A stretch of 64,000 nucleotides of DNA from the NCBI RefSeq assembly GCF_000023325.1, contig NC_012785.1:124001-188000 (forward strand). Reading direction: 5' to 3'. Origin of the DNA: Kosmotoga olearia TBF 19.5.1. GTDB lineage: Bacteria > Thermotogota > Thermotogae > Petrotogales > Kosmotogaceae. Numbering within the stretch: position 1 is the stretch's first letter; each line of letters opens with the position of its first letter. Under the pieces are notes generated by a model, which saw only the letters and a list, made by a program, of their open reading frames with translations, did not search any database and was not told the DNA's origin. Both the position numbers and the translations under genes were made by a program. Shown here in pieces: positions 41,988-50,138 of the stretch.

Positions 41988-42733
41988 TTTTTATCGTGCT
42001 CCTTGTGATAATGTCTTTTGCCCCTGATCAATATATCGAAATCCATGGAGAATATTCGCCTGATCTCGTCTGGAGAAATATCAGCTGATTCCCTGTAGCA
42101 ATGAAGTGTTTTATTTAAACACATTACCTTATCGCATGAATCGAAAACCATACCTATGTCGTGACTGACCATGAGAATACTGATTCCCTGTTTGTTCCTA
42201 AATTCTTCGAGCAATTCATAAAAGGAAGCCTTTCCCATTTCATCCACACCTGCTTCCGGTTCATCTAAAATAAGCAGATCCGGCTCCATAAGGAGGGCTC
42301 GCGCAAGCATCAAACGCTGGTGTTCGCCACCAGAAAGAACTCCTATCTTTCTATTCTCCAGATGTACAATACCAACAGCTTTAAGCGTTTTCTTGACCTG
42401 CTCCCAATCTTCCCTGGTGTATTTCTTGAAGAGCCCACGTTTGGGATACAATCCCATAGCTGCAACCTCTTTCACCGTTATGGGAAACTCACGGTCGATT
42501 TTCTCTTGCTGCGGTAGATATCCAATTCTACCGTTCACGGTGATCTCCCCTGTGTAACCTTCCAGATCCCCGACGATAGCTTTCACAAGTGTTGATTTAC
42601 CGGCTCCGTTGGGGCCTATGATTCCAACAAAGGACCCCTGTTCCATTTCAAAAGAGATATTTCTGAGGATATAGTGGTCTCCCGTCTTGAAACTCAGATT
42701 TTCGACCTTCAATATGATTCTATCTTGCACCAT
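41984..42733 (-). CDS. znuC: Zinc/manganese ABC transporter ATP-binding protein
   Basis: 249 residues with Walker A GPNGAGKST (about 40-48), signature LSGGEHQR, Walker B LLILDEPEAGVD and the His switch VSHDIGM. It is the family of Zn/Mn uptake ATPases. It overlaps both the binding-protein gene (14 nt) and the permease gene. Confidence 0.94.
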   Translation of the reverse strand: MVQDRIILKVENLSFKTGDHYILRNISFEMEQGSFVGIIGPNGAGKSTLVKAIVGDLEGYTGEITVNGRIGYLPQQEKIDREFPITVKEVAAMGLYPKRGLFKKYTREDWEQVKKTLKAVGIVHLENRKIGVLSGGEHQRLMLARALLMEPDLLILDEPEAGVDEMGKASFYELLEEFRNKQGISILMVSHDIGMVFDSCDKVMCLNKTLHCYRESADISPDEIRRIFSMDFDILIRGKRHYHKEHDKK

Positions 42734-43598
42734 GAATAACCCTCTCTATCTGGTTGAGATTCCAGCTCAATAACTCAATTATAGAGCCTTTGTCAAATCC
42801 CAGCGGATCGAGTTCTGATAACGGCAATCCGGTGGATTTTGCGATAATCTCCACCGGCTTTTTGTTTTGCTGATATTCTCCAAAGATCCCAAAAACTGTA
42901 TTTTTTCTTGCAAAATTTATCAGAACCTTCAGCTCAGAGATAGACGGTTCATCACCGTGACCGCTGAAAATAGTCCTTTCCTCAATACCATAGCGGTTGA
43001 AAAAATACTCAAAACTCGGATGCGCAACTATCACCGCTTTGCCTGAAAAAGGCGCAAGCAAATCCGCCACTTTCCTGTGAAATTCCATCAGATCATCTAT
43101 CAACAGGTTTGCACGTTCAGCAAAAAACTCTTTATTCGCTGGAGATATTTTTGATAAAGCTTTTACTATTCCAGGTACGATATACTCACTTAAAAGCACG
43201 GGATCAAGCCAAACATGGGGATTCACTGAGGTATGATCGGCTGTATCATGTTCAGTATTGATTGAAATTAGCATTCCCATTGGTACAAACTCTCCGGCAT
43301 AGACCACGGGTTTCCCTCGTTTTTCAAGATCCTTTAATGTGTCTAAGAGAAAATTCTCCAATCCCAGCCCATTCGCGACCACTATATCAGCCTTAAACAG
43401 TTTTTTTACATCGCTCATCTTTGGCGAATATATGTGAGGATTCTGACCGGCAGGAATGAGGAGTTCAACGTTACCTTTATCCCCAACGATCTCTTTGACG
43501 ATCAGATAATACGGATTTATCGTTGTTACAACGTTCAGTGAAAAGCCAAGACTCGCCATTATTATAATCCACGCTATAAAGACAGATAGCTTCTTCAT
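42720..43598 (-). CDS. znuA: Zinc/manganese-binding periplasmic protein
   Basis: A signal peptide (MKKLSVFIAWIIIMASLGFS) is followed by the cluster A-I metal-binding pattern: His in PAGQNPHIYSPK, His in VNPHVWLDP, His in VAHPSFEYFFNRYG and Asp in the C-terminal LDPLG. A short His/Asp segment (TEHDTADH) replaces the long His-rich loop of some ZnuA proteins. The frame is open further upstream, but ATG 43598 has GGGGGAGAGA before it and overlaps the stop of zur. Confidence 0.93.
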   Translation of the reverse strand: MKKLSVFIAWIIIMASLGFSLNVVTTINPYYLIVKEIVGDKGNVELLIPAGQNPHIYSPKMSDVKKLFKADIVVANGLGLENFLLDTLKDLEKRGKPVVYAGEFVPMGMLISINTEHDTADHTSVNPHVWLDPVLLSEYIVPGIVKALSKISPANKEFFAERANLLIDDLMEFHRKVADLLAPFSGKAVIVAHPSFEYFFNRYGIEERTIFSGHGDEPSISELKVLINFARKNTVFGIFGEYQQNKKPVEIIAKSTGLPLSELDPLGFDKGSIIELLSWNLNQIERVIHGAR

Positions 43599-43996
43599 GT
43601 CTCTCTCCCCCTTCCGGGATAGTTGTGCCTGCATTCGCTGCACAGCCCTATGAAATAAAACACATGGTCTGTTATCGTGCAATCGTGCTTTTTCTCAATC
43701 TGTGCCTGAATCCTGTCCGCAAAGCATTCGTTGAAGACCTCTATTTTTCTGCAGTTTTTACAGTATATAAAATGCAATGGATGATTTTTTTCCACAGGAT
43801 AGAAAAAGCGGACATGGGAGTCGAAACTTATCGATTTTATCATCCCGTTGTCTTCAAGAAAGGAAAGCCCGCGGTAAACTGACGATAGATTCGGCTTTGT
43901 TTCAAGTTTCTGATAGATTTCTTCGGCGTTCAGTGGCACTTCAGAGGTTTCGATGATCCTTAAGATCTCTTTTCTCAGCTCGGTTAAGCGTTTCAA
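43595..43996 (-). CDS. zur: Fur-family metal regulator, probably Zur
   Basis: 133 residues with the Fur winged helix (NAEEIYQKLETKPNLSSVYRGLSFLEDNG), a His-rich sensing segment (HPLHFIYC) and two CxxC pairs (CKNC, CSEC) for structural zinc. It is the first gene of the znu operon, which makes zinc control most likely. TTG 43996 is the start: CGAGGTG lies 6 bp upstream and the tandem operator directly behind it. The longer frame to 44077 would run through the promoter. Confidence 0.9.
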   Translation of the reverse strand: MKRLTELRKEILRIIETSEVPLNAEEIYQKLETKPNLSSVYRGLSFLEDNGMIKSISFDSHVRFFYPVEKNHPLHFIYCKNCRKIEVFNECFADRIQAQIEKKHDCTITDHVFYFIGLCSECRHNYPGRGRET

Positions 43997-44008
43997 AACA
44001 ATCACCTC

Positions 44009-44034
44009 GCAAATGATTTGCGCAAATGATTTGC
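44009..44034. promoter_or_regulatory. Tandem Fur/Zur-type operator
   Basis: Two adjacent identical 13-bp palindromes GCAAATGATTTGC (44009-44021 and 44022-44034) lie between the promoter and the zur ribosome-binding site. They are the likely autoregulatory operator of the zinc operon. Confidence 0.8.
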
Positions 44035-44041
44035 ACATATA

Positions 44042-44070
44042 TTTATACAACATTCTCTTCCAGCTGTCAA
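44042..44070 (-). promoter_or_regulatory. Promoter of the zur-znuACB operon
   Basis: TTGACA (44065-44070), 17-bp spacer, TATAAA (44042-44047) on the minus strand. The transcript would start inside the tandem operator. Confidence 0.8.
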
Positions 44071-44073
44071 GCA

Positions 44074-44107
44074 TCAAAAAAAGAAGTGCCGGTTATCGGC
44101 ACTTCTT
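44074..44107 (-). terminator. Terminator of the GntR-controlled ABC operon
   Basis: AAGAAGTGCCG pairs with CGGCACTTCTT around a 5-nt loop and is followed by T8 on the minus strand, right before the zur promoter. Confidence 0.9.
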
Positions 44108-44140
44108 ATCTTTCGAATATTGTAATTGATGTTCAGGAGA

Positions 44141-45817
44141 TCAAACGTCCCTGCTTAATGCACTTCCGAACATCCTCGTTGCGATAGGGGCACATAGTGC
44201 TGAACCAGCCACTCCGACAAGGAGAAGGATTGAAGACATCACCACCGGAGATAATGTGCCTTTCAGCACAAAACCAAGATAACCAAATCCACCCACGAAA
44301 CCAAAGATTATGGGAATGGTCAGCGCAACATTGATGTTCTGCTTCATGGCTTTGCTCGGGTTGTCCCAGTCTAATACCGGTTTCTTCGAATCTATCATCG
44401 TCTGGAGAAGGTTCAAAAATAAAAGATTCACTGTGGAAATGAAGAAAATCGACAGACTCTGTATCAAGCTGAGCTCTAAAAACATATGCAGCGCTATTGA
44501 CACAAAGATCGGAGCAATAATTGTAATCGTCATGATGTGGGTAAATTTAACAACGAAGATGGTCGTTGGGCTCACCGGCAGCGCTTTGAGTTCGATGAAC
44601 AATCTTCCTTCCCGGCTGAGAAGGGTAGGAGAAAGCGAGTTTATACCACCAGCAAGTACGGCAACTAAAACGCCGAGAGGCACTGCATAGGGTTTTATCA
44701 GTGGGATAAACCTCTTTATCTCTTCCATCTGTTCACCGTTGACAGATGCAAAGATTAAAAGCAGTATCGGAAAGATCACCACATTTATGAACCCGTTGAA
44801 AGAAAAGGACGGTACCCTGAGGAAATATTTCCATTCCCTCGCCATCAATGCCGCGAATCGGCTCCTGGATTTTCCAAAAAGACGTTCAAGTTCATCTTTT
44901 CCAACTTTAGTCCTTTTAGCGTGAGCTTCCTGGAGTTCTATATAAGTGCTGTAGTAGAATTTCTTGCCCATGTACAAAAGCAGGAGGAACACAAACACAT
45001 GTAACACCACAAATCCCAGAAACGCAATCAATCCTTCAAAACCACCAGCTGTCAGGCTCTTCACAACAAGGATTGCCGGCGGATAGATTCTTCCAACTTT
45101 GTTTATCAAACTTTCCGGATCGCTGAGAATCCTGGCAAGGGCTTCCGGGGAGAAGCCTCCTGAGAAACTCATTCTGTTGGTAATCGCAACGAAGAATAGA
45201 GAAGCTACGAGAAGAAGGCTCGCCAGGATAAAAATGAAGAAATCCCTGTATCTGTCGAATTTTATCACCCTGTACAGCGGCAGGATTATAACCGTCGCCA
45301 GCATTACGGGAAGTATCTGCGATAACAAAAAGATCACAGCGGCAAAAAACCAGTAAAGTAATCCCTGAGAGGTCTTTACTCCAAAATATATAAGCGGCGG
45401 CAACAGCAATACCAGCGAGATAAGCATCTGGTCGAGTATTATCACGCTGAATTTAGCCGTCATAACCTCTGACGGCTTCAAAGGCAGTGGCAAAAGCACC
45501 TTCATCTCTCTGGAAAAGAAAAGGTAATTCACGACGATAAACAAACCAAAAAAGAAACCAATAAAGGTCGTTGCTGTGAACGCCTGCATGAGAAACAGAT
45601 TTTGAAGCCCCATGGCTGTCATCTGCTCAAATGAGGTTTTCATAATGATCGAATACAGCGGAACCATACCGACGATCATGGAGAAAATTGCGAAGGTTAT
45701 GAGTATTGGTTCCCAGAGCCTTTCTTTCTTTTTGAAGTAAATAAACTTTTTATACGATATCCCGTAATGCGAGTTAATCAGCGTCGAGATAAGAGAAATC
45801 AGTCGCTTCCATTTCAC
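44141..45817 (-). CDS. ABC-2 type transporter permease (large)
   Basis: 558 residues with about 12 predicted helices in two halves, separated by a cytoplasmic region (residues about 290-335, YIELQEAHAKRTKVGKDELE). The conserved FFSREMKVLLPLPLKPSEVMTAK and LLSREGRLFIELKALPVSPTTIF segments repeat, suggesting an internally duplicated ABC-2 exporter subunit. It overlaps the upstream ATPase gene by 44 nt and is the last gene of the operon. Substrate unknown. Confidence 0.82.
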   Translation of the reverse strand: MKWKRLISLISTLINSHYGISYKKFIYFKKKERLWEPILITFAIFSMIVGMVPLYSIIMKTSFEQMTAMGLQNLFLMQAFTATTFIGFFFGLFIVVNYLFFSREMKVLLPLPLKPSEVMTAKFSVIILDQMLISLVLLLPPLIYFGVKTSQGLLYWFFAAVIFLLSQILPVMLATVIILPLYRVIKFDRYRDFFIFILASLLLVASLFFVAITNRMSFSGGFSPEALARILSDPESLINKVGRIYPPAILVVKSLTAGGFEGLIAFLGFVVLHVFVFLLLLYMGKKFYYSTYIELQEAHAKRTKVGKDELERLFGKSRSRFAALMAREWKYFLRVPSFSFNGFINVVIFPILLLIFASVNGEQMEEIKRFIPLIKPYAVPLGVLVAVLAGGINSLSPTLLSREGRLFIELKALPVSPTTIFVVKFTHIMTITIIAPIFVSIALHMFLELSLIQSLSIFFISTVNLLFLNLLQTMIDSKKPVLDWDNPSKAMKQNINVALTIPIIFGFVGGFGYLGFVLKGTLSPVVMSSILLLVGVAGSALCAPIATRMFGSALSRDV

Positions 45818-46532
45818 TCTCGGTCACCTCTAAGAAAAGTTTTTCGAGGCTTTCTTCACCCCTGGCTTTTTTCAGTTCTTCAACCGTTCCTACGAACAAA
45901 AGTTTTCCCTTTCCGATAATCCCTATCCTGTCACAGACCTTTTCCGCTACTTCCATAACGTGTGTTGAAAAGAATACTGTTTTCCCTGAATCGGCGTGTT
46001 TTCTCATCATCTTCTTTAGGATGTACGCGGATTCAGGATCGAGACCTACGATGGGCTCGTCCAGTATCCAGAGATCAGGTGCGTGAAGAAGAGCAGCAAT
46101 CAGGGTTAACTTCTGTTTCATTCCATGGGAGTACGAAGATACCGGATCTTTTATCGCATCCTTCAACTTAAAATCTGCGAGCAATCTCTCCAGGCGCTCT
46201 CGTCTAACATCAGACGGAACTCCAAAAACATCGGCTATGAAATTCAAATACTCGTAGCCTCTGAGTTTTTCCATAACAAGAGGCTCATCGGCGACGTACC
46301 CGATCCTTTGTTTTATCGCTTCCGGCTCTTTCGAAAGTTCTTTCCCAAAGACCTTTATCTGGCCACTCGTGGGCTTCAAAAGACCGACAATCATCTTTAT
46401 GGTCGTGGTTTTCCCGGCGCCGTTGGGTCCAAGAAAACCAAATATCTCTCCCTTTTCAACCGAAAGCGAGAGGTTATCAACCGCTTTCACTCCACCGCTA
46501 TACACCTTGGTAACATTCTTCAGTTCTATCAT
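45774..46532 (-). CDS. ABC transporter ATP-binding protein 2
   Basis: 252 residues: Walker A GPNGAGKTT, signature YSHGMKQK, Walker B LWILDEPIVGLDPESA and His in FSTHVMEVAE. The SHGMKQK form is seen in EcsA-like exporters. It partners the overlapping downstream permease. Confidence 0.92.
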   Translation of the reverse strand: MIELKNVTKVYSGGVKAVDNLSLSVEKGEIFGFLGPNGAGKTTTIKMIVGLLKPTSGQIKVFGKELSKEPEAIKQRIGYVADEPLVMEKLRGYEYLNFIADVFGVPSDVRRERLERLLADFKLKDAIKDPVSSYSHGMKQKLTLIAALLHAPDLWILDEPIVGLDPESAYILKKMMRKHADSGKTVFFSTHVMEVAEKVCDRIGIIGKGKLLFVGTVEELKKARGEESLEKLFLEVTESEMEATDFSYLDAD

Positions 46533-46545
46533 CGTTTCACCTTCT

Positions 46546-47406
46546 TCATTCTCCTCTAATTAGGAACTGAAAAAACTCCTCAAGGTTCGGAGCGGTTCCT
46601 TCCATCTCAGAGAGATTTTCCAGCTCTTCCCATTCTTCAGGGTCCTTTGAAAGGACGACGATTCTATTGGGTACCTTTCTTAAAGAGGAGAAATCTCTAT
46701 TATCCAGTTTTTTCATGGCTTCTATTGGTAAATAAAAGATTCTAAACTGTTCTTTTAACCCGTCAAGAGCTCCAGAATAGCGTATCTTTCCTTTGTCGAT
46801 TATATAGATCCTGTCAGATATTTTTTCGACTTCGGAGATGATATGGGAGGTGTACAGGACGCTTTTTCCCTGGATGACCTTCTCCCTGATCATTTCGAGA
46901 ACGTCATCTCTCATAATCGGGTCGAGTCCCCAGGTCGGTTCGTCGAGGATGTAAAGGTCTGCTTCCTGAGCCAGTGTGAAGCTCAGATATACCCCTGTCT
47001 TCATTCCGCTTGAAAAACCGGCGATTTTTTTATCCATGGGAAGCCTGAAGTGTTTTATCATCTCAAGGCTCTTTTTGCTGTCAAAATTCGGGAGAAATCT
47101 CTCACAGAATTTCATTGCTTTGGAAAGGGTCATATAACCGTAAAAACTCCTCTCTGCCGGTACGAATGAGATCCTATCCCTGACTTCGTCAATCGGTTTG
47201 CCAAAGACTTTTATCTCCCCTTCATAATTGATAAAACCAAGAATGGATTTGAGAGTGGTTGTTTTACCCGCACCGTTTGGCCCCAGCAAAGCGCAAACCT
47301 CGTGAGGCTCTATGTCGAGATCTATCCCTTTTACAGCTTCAACGCCATTTCTATAGGTCTTTTTCAGATTCCGGACGGTTATCACTTTCATTTCTTCTCG
47401 TTCCAT
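46546..47406 (-). CDS. ABC transporter ATP-binding protein 1 (YtrB-like)
   Basis: 286 residues: Walker A GPNGAGKTT, signature FSSGMKTG, Walker B LYILDEPTWGLDPIM, His in YTSHIISEVE. The SSGMK signature and position directly after a short GntR gene match YtrB of the ytr-type operons. ATG 47406 has GGAGGTG about 11 bp upstream; a second ATG at 47391 overlaps the GntR stop as ATGA, so the exact start is uncertain. Confidence 0.9.
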   Translation of the reverse strand: MEREEMKVITVRNLKKTYRNGVEAVKGIDLDIEPHEVCALLGPNGAGKTTTLKSILGFINYEGEIKVFGKPIDEVRDRISFVPAERSFYGYMTLSKAMKFCERFLPNFDSKKSLEMIKHFRLPMDKKIAGFSSGMKTGVYLSFTLAQEADLYILDEPTWGLDPIMRDDVLEMIREKVIQGKSVLYTSHIISEVEKISDRIYIIDKGKIRYSGALDGLKEQFRIFYLPIEAMKKLDNRDFSSLRKVPNRIVVLSKDPEEWEELENLSEMEGTAPNLEEFFQFLIRGE

Positions 47407-47762
47407 ATCTTACTAATCACCTCCACAATCTCGTCCAGAGAAAAGCCGGCTCTCCTGGACTTAGAAACAATCTCCCGAAAATCTTTTTTAAGGTCTTCAA
47501 GCATAAACTCTTTAATACCTTCCTTGTCCTTTATCACTATATAGCCTACTCCCTGATGTGCCATAACAATGCCTTCCATCTCAAGTTCCCTGTAGGCTCT
47601 TGCCACTGTATTTGGGTTCACCCTTATACTCGAAGCCATATCCCGAATTGAAGGCAATGTATCCCCTTCATTTAGCTTTCCCCGGAGAATGGCTTCCCTG
47701 ATTCCTCTTTTAATCTGTTCGTATATAGGTGTTCTTGATCTTAGATCCACGTTAAACCACAC
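47388..47762 (-). CDS. GntR-family regulator, YtrA type
   Basis: 124 residues: a GntR winged helix (IYEQIKRGIREAILRGKL, DTLPSIRDMASSIRVNPNTVARAYRELE) with only a short helical tail. This is the YtrA subfamily, which controls adjacent ABC transporter genes. Start GTG 47762 with GGTGATATAAA before it. It is second in the operon after a permease gene. The palindrome at 48596-48620 is its likely operator. Confidence 0.92.
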   Translation of the reverse strand: MWFNVDLRSRTPIYEQIKRGIREAILRGKLNEGDTLPSIRDMASSIRVNPNTVARAYRELEMEGIVMAHQGVGYIVIKDKEGIKEFMLEDLKKDFREIVSKSRRAGFSLDEIVEVISKIWNEKK

Positions 47763-47778
47763 TTTATATCACCACGTT

Positions 47779-48549
47779 TTAAAATTCCTTGGTTTTGAAT
47801 ATCCTGTAACTCTGAAAAGCAATAACCAGCGTTAAAACAGCAAGGGATAAAGTGTACCACCAATCTATCCCGGATCCGTTAATTATGTCCAGACCTAAGA
47901 TGTACGGATAAGGATTGAGAAAGGCTATAGACTCAATCAAAGAAAGGAATGGCAGAGCTATGATAACAACAAGACCACCCACAACAGGCTTCACCTGGTC
48001 GTTGCTCAATACCGAAAAAAGAATAAAAAGGCTGTAGAAAAATGATACCCCAACTATTTCATGAACGAGTATGAGACCGGTGTTTCTAAATCCAATCTGG
48101 TAACCAGCGATTTTCATCGCGATAGGACCAGCAAGCGAGAAAATAACGATTATGGCAGTTATTACAAAATATCCCACGAAGAACTTCTTCCAGAAAACCT
48201 CTTCCCGTTTCCTTCGTGATAGCAGGAAGTAGATCGTCTTTTTGTCCACTTCTCTTGCGAACACTGGAAAGGCTATGATCAAAACAAATATCGGCAGGAA
48301 TTGCCCAAGGTTTTTCCCGTGCCACTGGCTATTTATGTAGTACTCATCGTTTGTGAGCTTTTGGGCAATCGAAGGATCACCGATCATCTTCTGCAGAAAC
48401 TCAGGCATCTCCTCAAGTTCATTGACCATCTGTTCCATCATGCTGGACGCATAGGGTCTCAAAGCAACCGTTGTGGTCAGCACAATCAGAGACAGTATAA
48501 ATATAACTATCGCTCTTGTCTTATGTTCATTCCATTCTTTGTAGAACAC
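47779..48549 (-). CDS. ABC-2 type permease
   Basis: 256 residues with six helices and a large extracytoplasmic loop (about residues 40-85), followed by AREVDKKTIYFLLSRRKREEVFW, the cytoplasmic loop typical of ABC-2 permeases. GTG 48549 has GGGAGG 7 bp upstream and is better than the more upstream start at 48570, which precedes that site. First gene of the operon; ATPase 1 is its likely partner. Confidence 0.85.
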   Translation of the reverse strand: MFYKEWNEHKTRAIVIFILSLIVLTTTVALRPYASSMMEQMVNELEEMPEFLQKMIGDPSIAQKLTNDEYYINSQWHGKNLGQFLPIFVLIIAFPVFAREVDKKTIYFLLSRRKREEVFWKKFFVGYFVITAIIVIFSLAGPIAMKIAGYQIGFRNTGLILVHEIVGVSFFYSLFILFSVLSNDQVKPVVGGLVVIIALPFLSLIESIAFLNPYPYILGLDIINGSGIDWWYTLSLAVLTLVIAFQSYRIFKTKEF

Positions 48550-48595
48550 GCACGTGCCTCCCTTCACCAAGATATTCGTTCACAACTAACAATCT

Positions 48596-48620
48596 ACTGT
48601 ACTATATCACATAGTACAGT
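48596..48620. promoter_or_regulatory. Palindromic operator for the GntR regulator
   Basis: ACTGTACTAT and ATAGTACAGT are perfect 10-bp arms around ATCAC, lying within the spacer and -10 of the operon promoter. Size and spacing suit a YtrA-type dimer. Confidence 0.8.
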
Positions 48621-48630
48621 TAACTGTCAA
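48601..48630 (-). promoter_or_regulatory. Promoter of the GntR/ABC operon
   Basis: TTGACA (48625-48630), 18-bp spacer, TATAGT (48601-48606) on the minus strand. The palindromic operator covers the spacer and -10. Confidence 0.7.
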
Positions 48631-48768
48631 GCAAGTCATTTATCGAGGCTGCGTAAAGCTTAAAACCTTGAAGAAGCCGCAAAAAGAAAAAAAGAAGGGC
48701 GAAAGTTTCAAGGCCGGGAACTCTTTGATATAACGTTCGTTAATGAAAGAAGTTACGACTTACTATAT

Positions 48769-49530
48769 CTAAGCAGGACTCTTTATTTTCCAACCATCAA
48801 TATTGAATCCACCCATTTTTTCAAGCACGTGATTCGTTAGCATCTTGTATTCCTTCATCATTTCTGATTTATCTTTAATATTGATGGCATTCACATACAT
48901 TTTCACAAATTCCTGGTCCGGGAAATTGCTCACGTGATATTTTTTCTTATCCTTTTCATCTGTAAGAAAACGCTTTATCTTATGAACTGGAATAGAATCA
49001 AATTGCAAAAAATTCGCATAAATTTCAAATAATTCTTTCAAGTGGACATAGAAAACAAAAAAGAATTCTTCCCCATTTGCCTCAAAAACTTCTTCCAGAT
49101 TATCACACAAGTCCCAAATACCATATTTTGCCAATTCTATTTGAATTTTGTTTTGCTCAGGATATTTTTTGACAAGATACTCTCTCGCATCTTGGATCAA
49201 TTTTTTCAATTCACCTGTTTTGTCAAAAAGCACCTTTCCGGTGCAAAGCATATGAGCGTTTACTCTACTTCTTTGTTTATAATCATCCTCTAAATATTCA
49301 TAATGCTTCCTAATTGGATTGACAAAATATTCAATCAAAATTCCATCGATTATTTCATTTCCTCTTTCTCTCCAGGAGGTATCTGAATCCAAAAGAATGT
49401 GTAAATCAATATCAGAGTGTTTGCTCGGATTTCCTGTGATATAGCTACCACAGACGATTGCTCCTATTACTTCCTTTTTGTTTTCCCATTTTTTTAGAAA
49501 TTTCTGCAAAGCAATTTCCCAATTTTTCAT
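48769..49530 (-). CDS. Nucleotidyltransferase-domain protein
   Basis: 253 residues with the polymerase-beta-like nucleotidyltransferase motif CGSYITGNPSKHSDIDLHI (Gly-Ser then Asp-x-Asp, about residues 27-45) and a helical C-terminal part. It resembles aminoglycoside-type nucleotidyltransferases and other stand-alone nucleotidyltransferases; the substrate is not predictable. ATG 49530 is chosen because AGGAGGAGTTAATAAC precedes it. The codon mix is AT-rich compared with its neighbours, hinting at acquisition. Confidence 0.78.
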   Translation of the reverse strand: MKNWEIALQKFLKKWENKKEVIGAIVCGSYITGNPSKHSDIDLHILLDSDTSWRERGNEIIDGILIEYFVNPIRKHYEYLEDDYKQRSRVNAHMLCTGKVLFDKTGELKKLIQDAREYLVKKYPEQNKIQIELAKYGIWDLCDNLEEVFEANGEEFFFVFYVHLKELFEIYANFLQFDSIPVHKIKRFLTDEKDKKKYHVSNFPDQEFVKMYVNAINIKDKSEMMKEYKMLTNHVLEKMGGFNIDGWKIKSPA

Positions 49531-49597
49531 GTTATTAACTCCTCCTGTTTTCAAATATACCAAGTTATGCACCTCAAATTAAAATTAACAGTACGAA

Positions 49598-49630
49598 GGA
49601 AAAAAACAAAAAGCTCCCTTTCGGGAGCTC
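49598..49630 (-). terminator. Terminator after tRNA-Asn
   Basis: Minus strand: GAGCTCCC, loop GAAA, GGGAGCT, then a T-rich tail (TTTTTGTTTTTTT). Confidence 0.85.
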
Positions 49631-49705
49631 TGGCTCCAGCGGAGGGACTCGAACCCCCAACCATCCGGTTAACAGCCGGATGCTCTACCATTGAGCCACG
49701 CTGGA
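49631..49705 (-). tRNA. tRNA-Asn(GTT)
   Basis: 75-nt cloverleaf: acceptor TCCAGCG/CGCTGGA, anticodon stem TCCGG/CCGGA with loop CTGTTAA (anticodon GTT), T arm GGTTCGAGTCC and an encoded CCA. Confidence 0.95.
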
Positions 49706-49772
49706 ACGCAGTATTATTTTAACCCCTATCGGTCATTCTTTCAAGGGGGTACCGGGAATTTTGAGATAAAAA

Positions 49773-50138
49773 TTATTCAGAACGTTTTCTAACATTTCTC
49801 GTCGCTATCAATGCAGTTCCCTTTCCATCAAGATCTTCAACGATCACGTCGCCTACTTTAACAGGCGCTTTTACTGCCACCCTCTTGATCTCCTTCATTT
49901 TATTTATAATGATGTCTTTGTTTATCGGCCTCGAAGTCTTCACTGACACAAGCTCAAGTTCACCGTCAACAACTTTTACGTTTGTTGTTAATACTCTTTT
50001 TGGGCTAACAAGCTCGTCTATCGCATACTGTTTGCCACGCGGACATCTGTTCCCTTCAATTTTGTACTCACCGTTTTTTTCAGATATAGAGATACGACAA
50101 CCAAGAGGGCATAAAACGCAGGTTATATGTCCCTTCAT
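49773..50138 (-). CDS. DUF1667 cysteine-cluster protein
   Basis: 121 residues with CVLCPLGC near the N-terminus and CPRG at about residue 32, an apparent four-cysteine metal or Fe-S site. This family is regularly encoded with an FAD oxidoreductase and glycerol-3-phosphate dehydrogenase, as here and in T. maritima (TM1432-1434). It overlaps the upstream gene by 4 nt. Its biochemical role is not known; it may help electron transfer from the dehydrogenase. Confidence 0.88.
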   Translation of the reverse strand: MKGHITCVLCPLGCRISISEKNGEYKIEGNRCPRGKQYAIDELVSPKRVLTTNVKVVDGELELVSVKTSRPINKDIIINKMKEIKRVAVKAPVKVGDVIVEDLDGKGTALIATRNVRKRSE

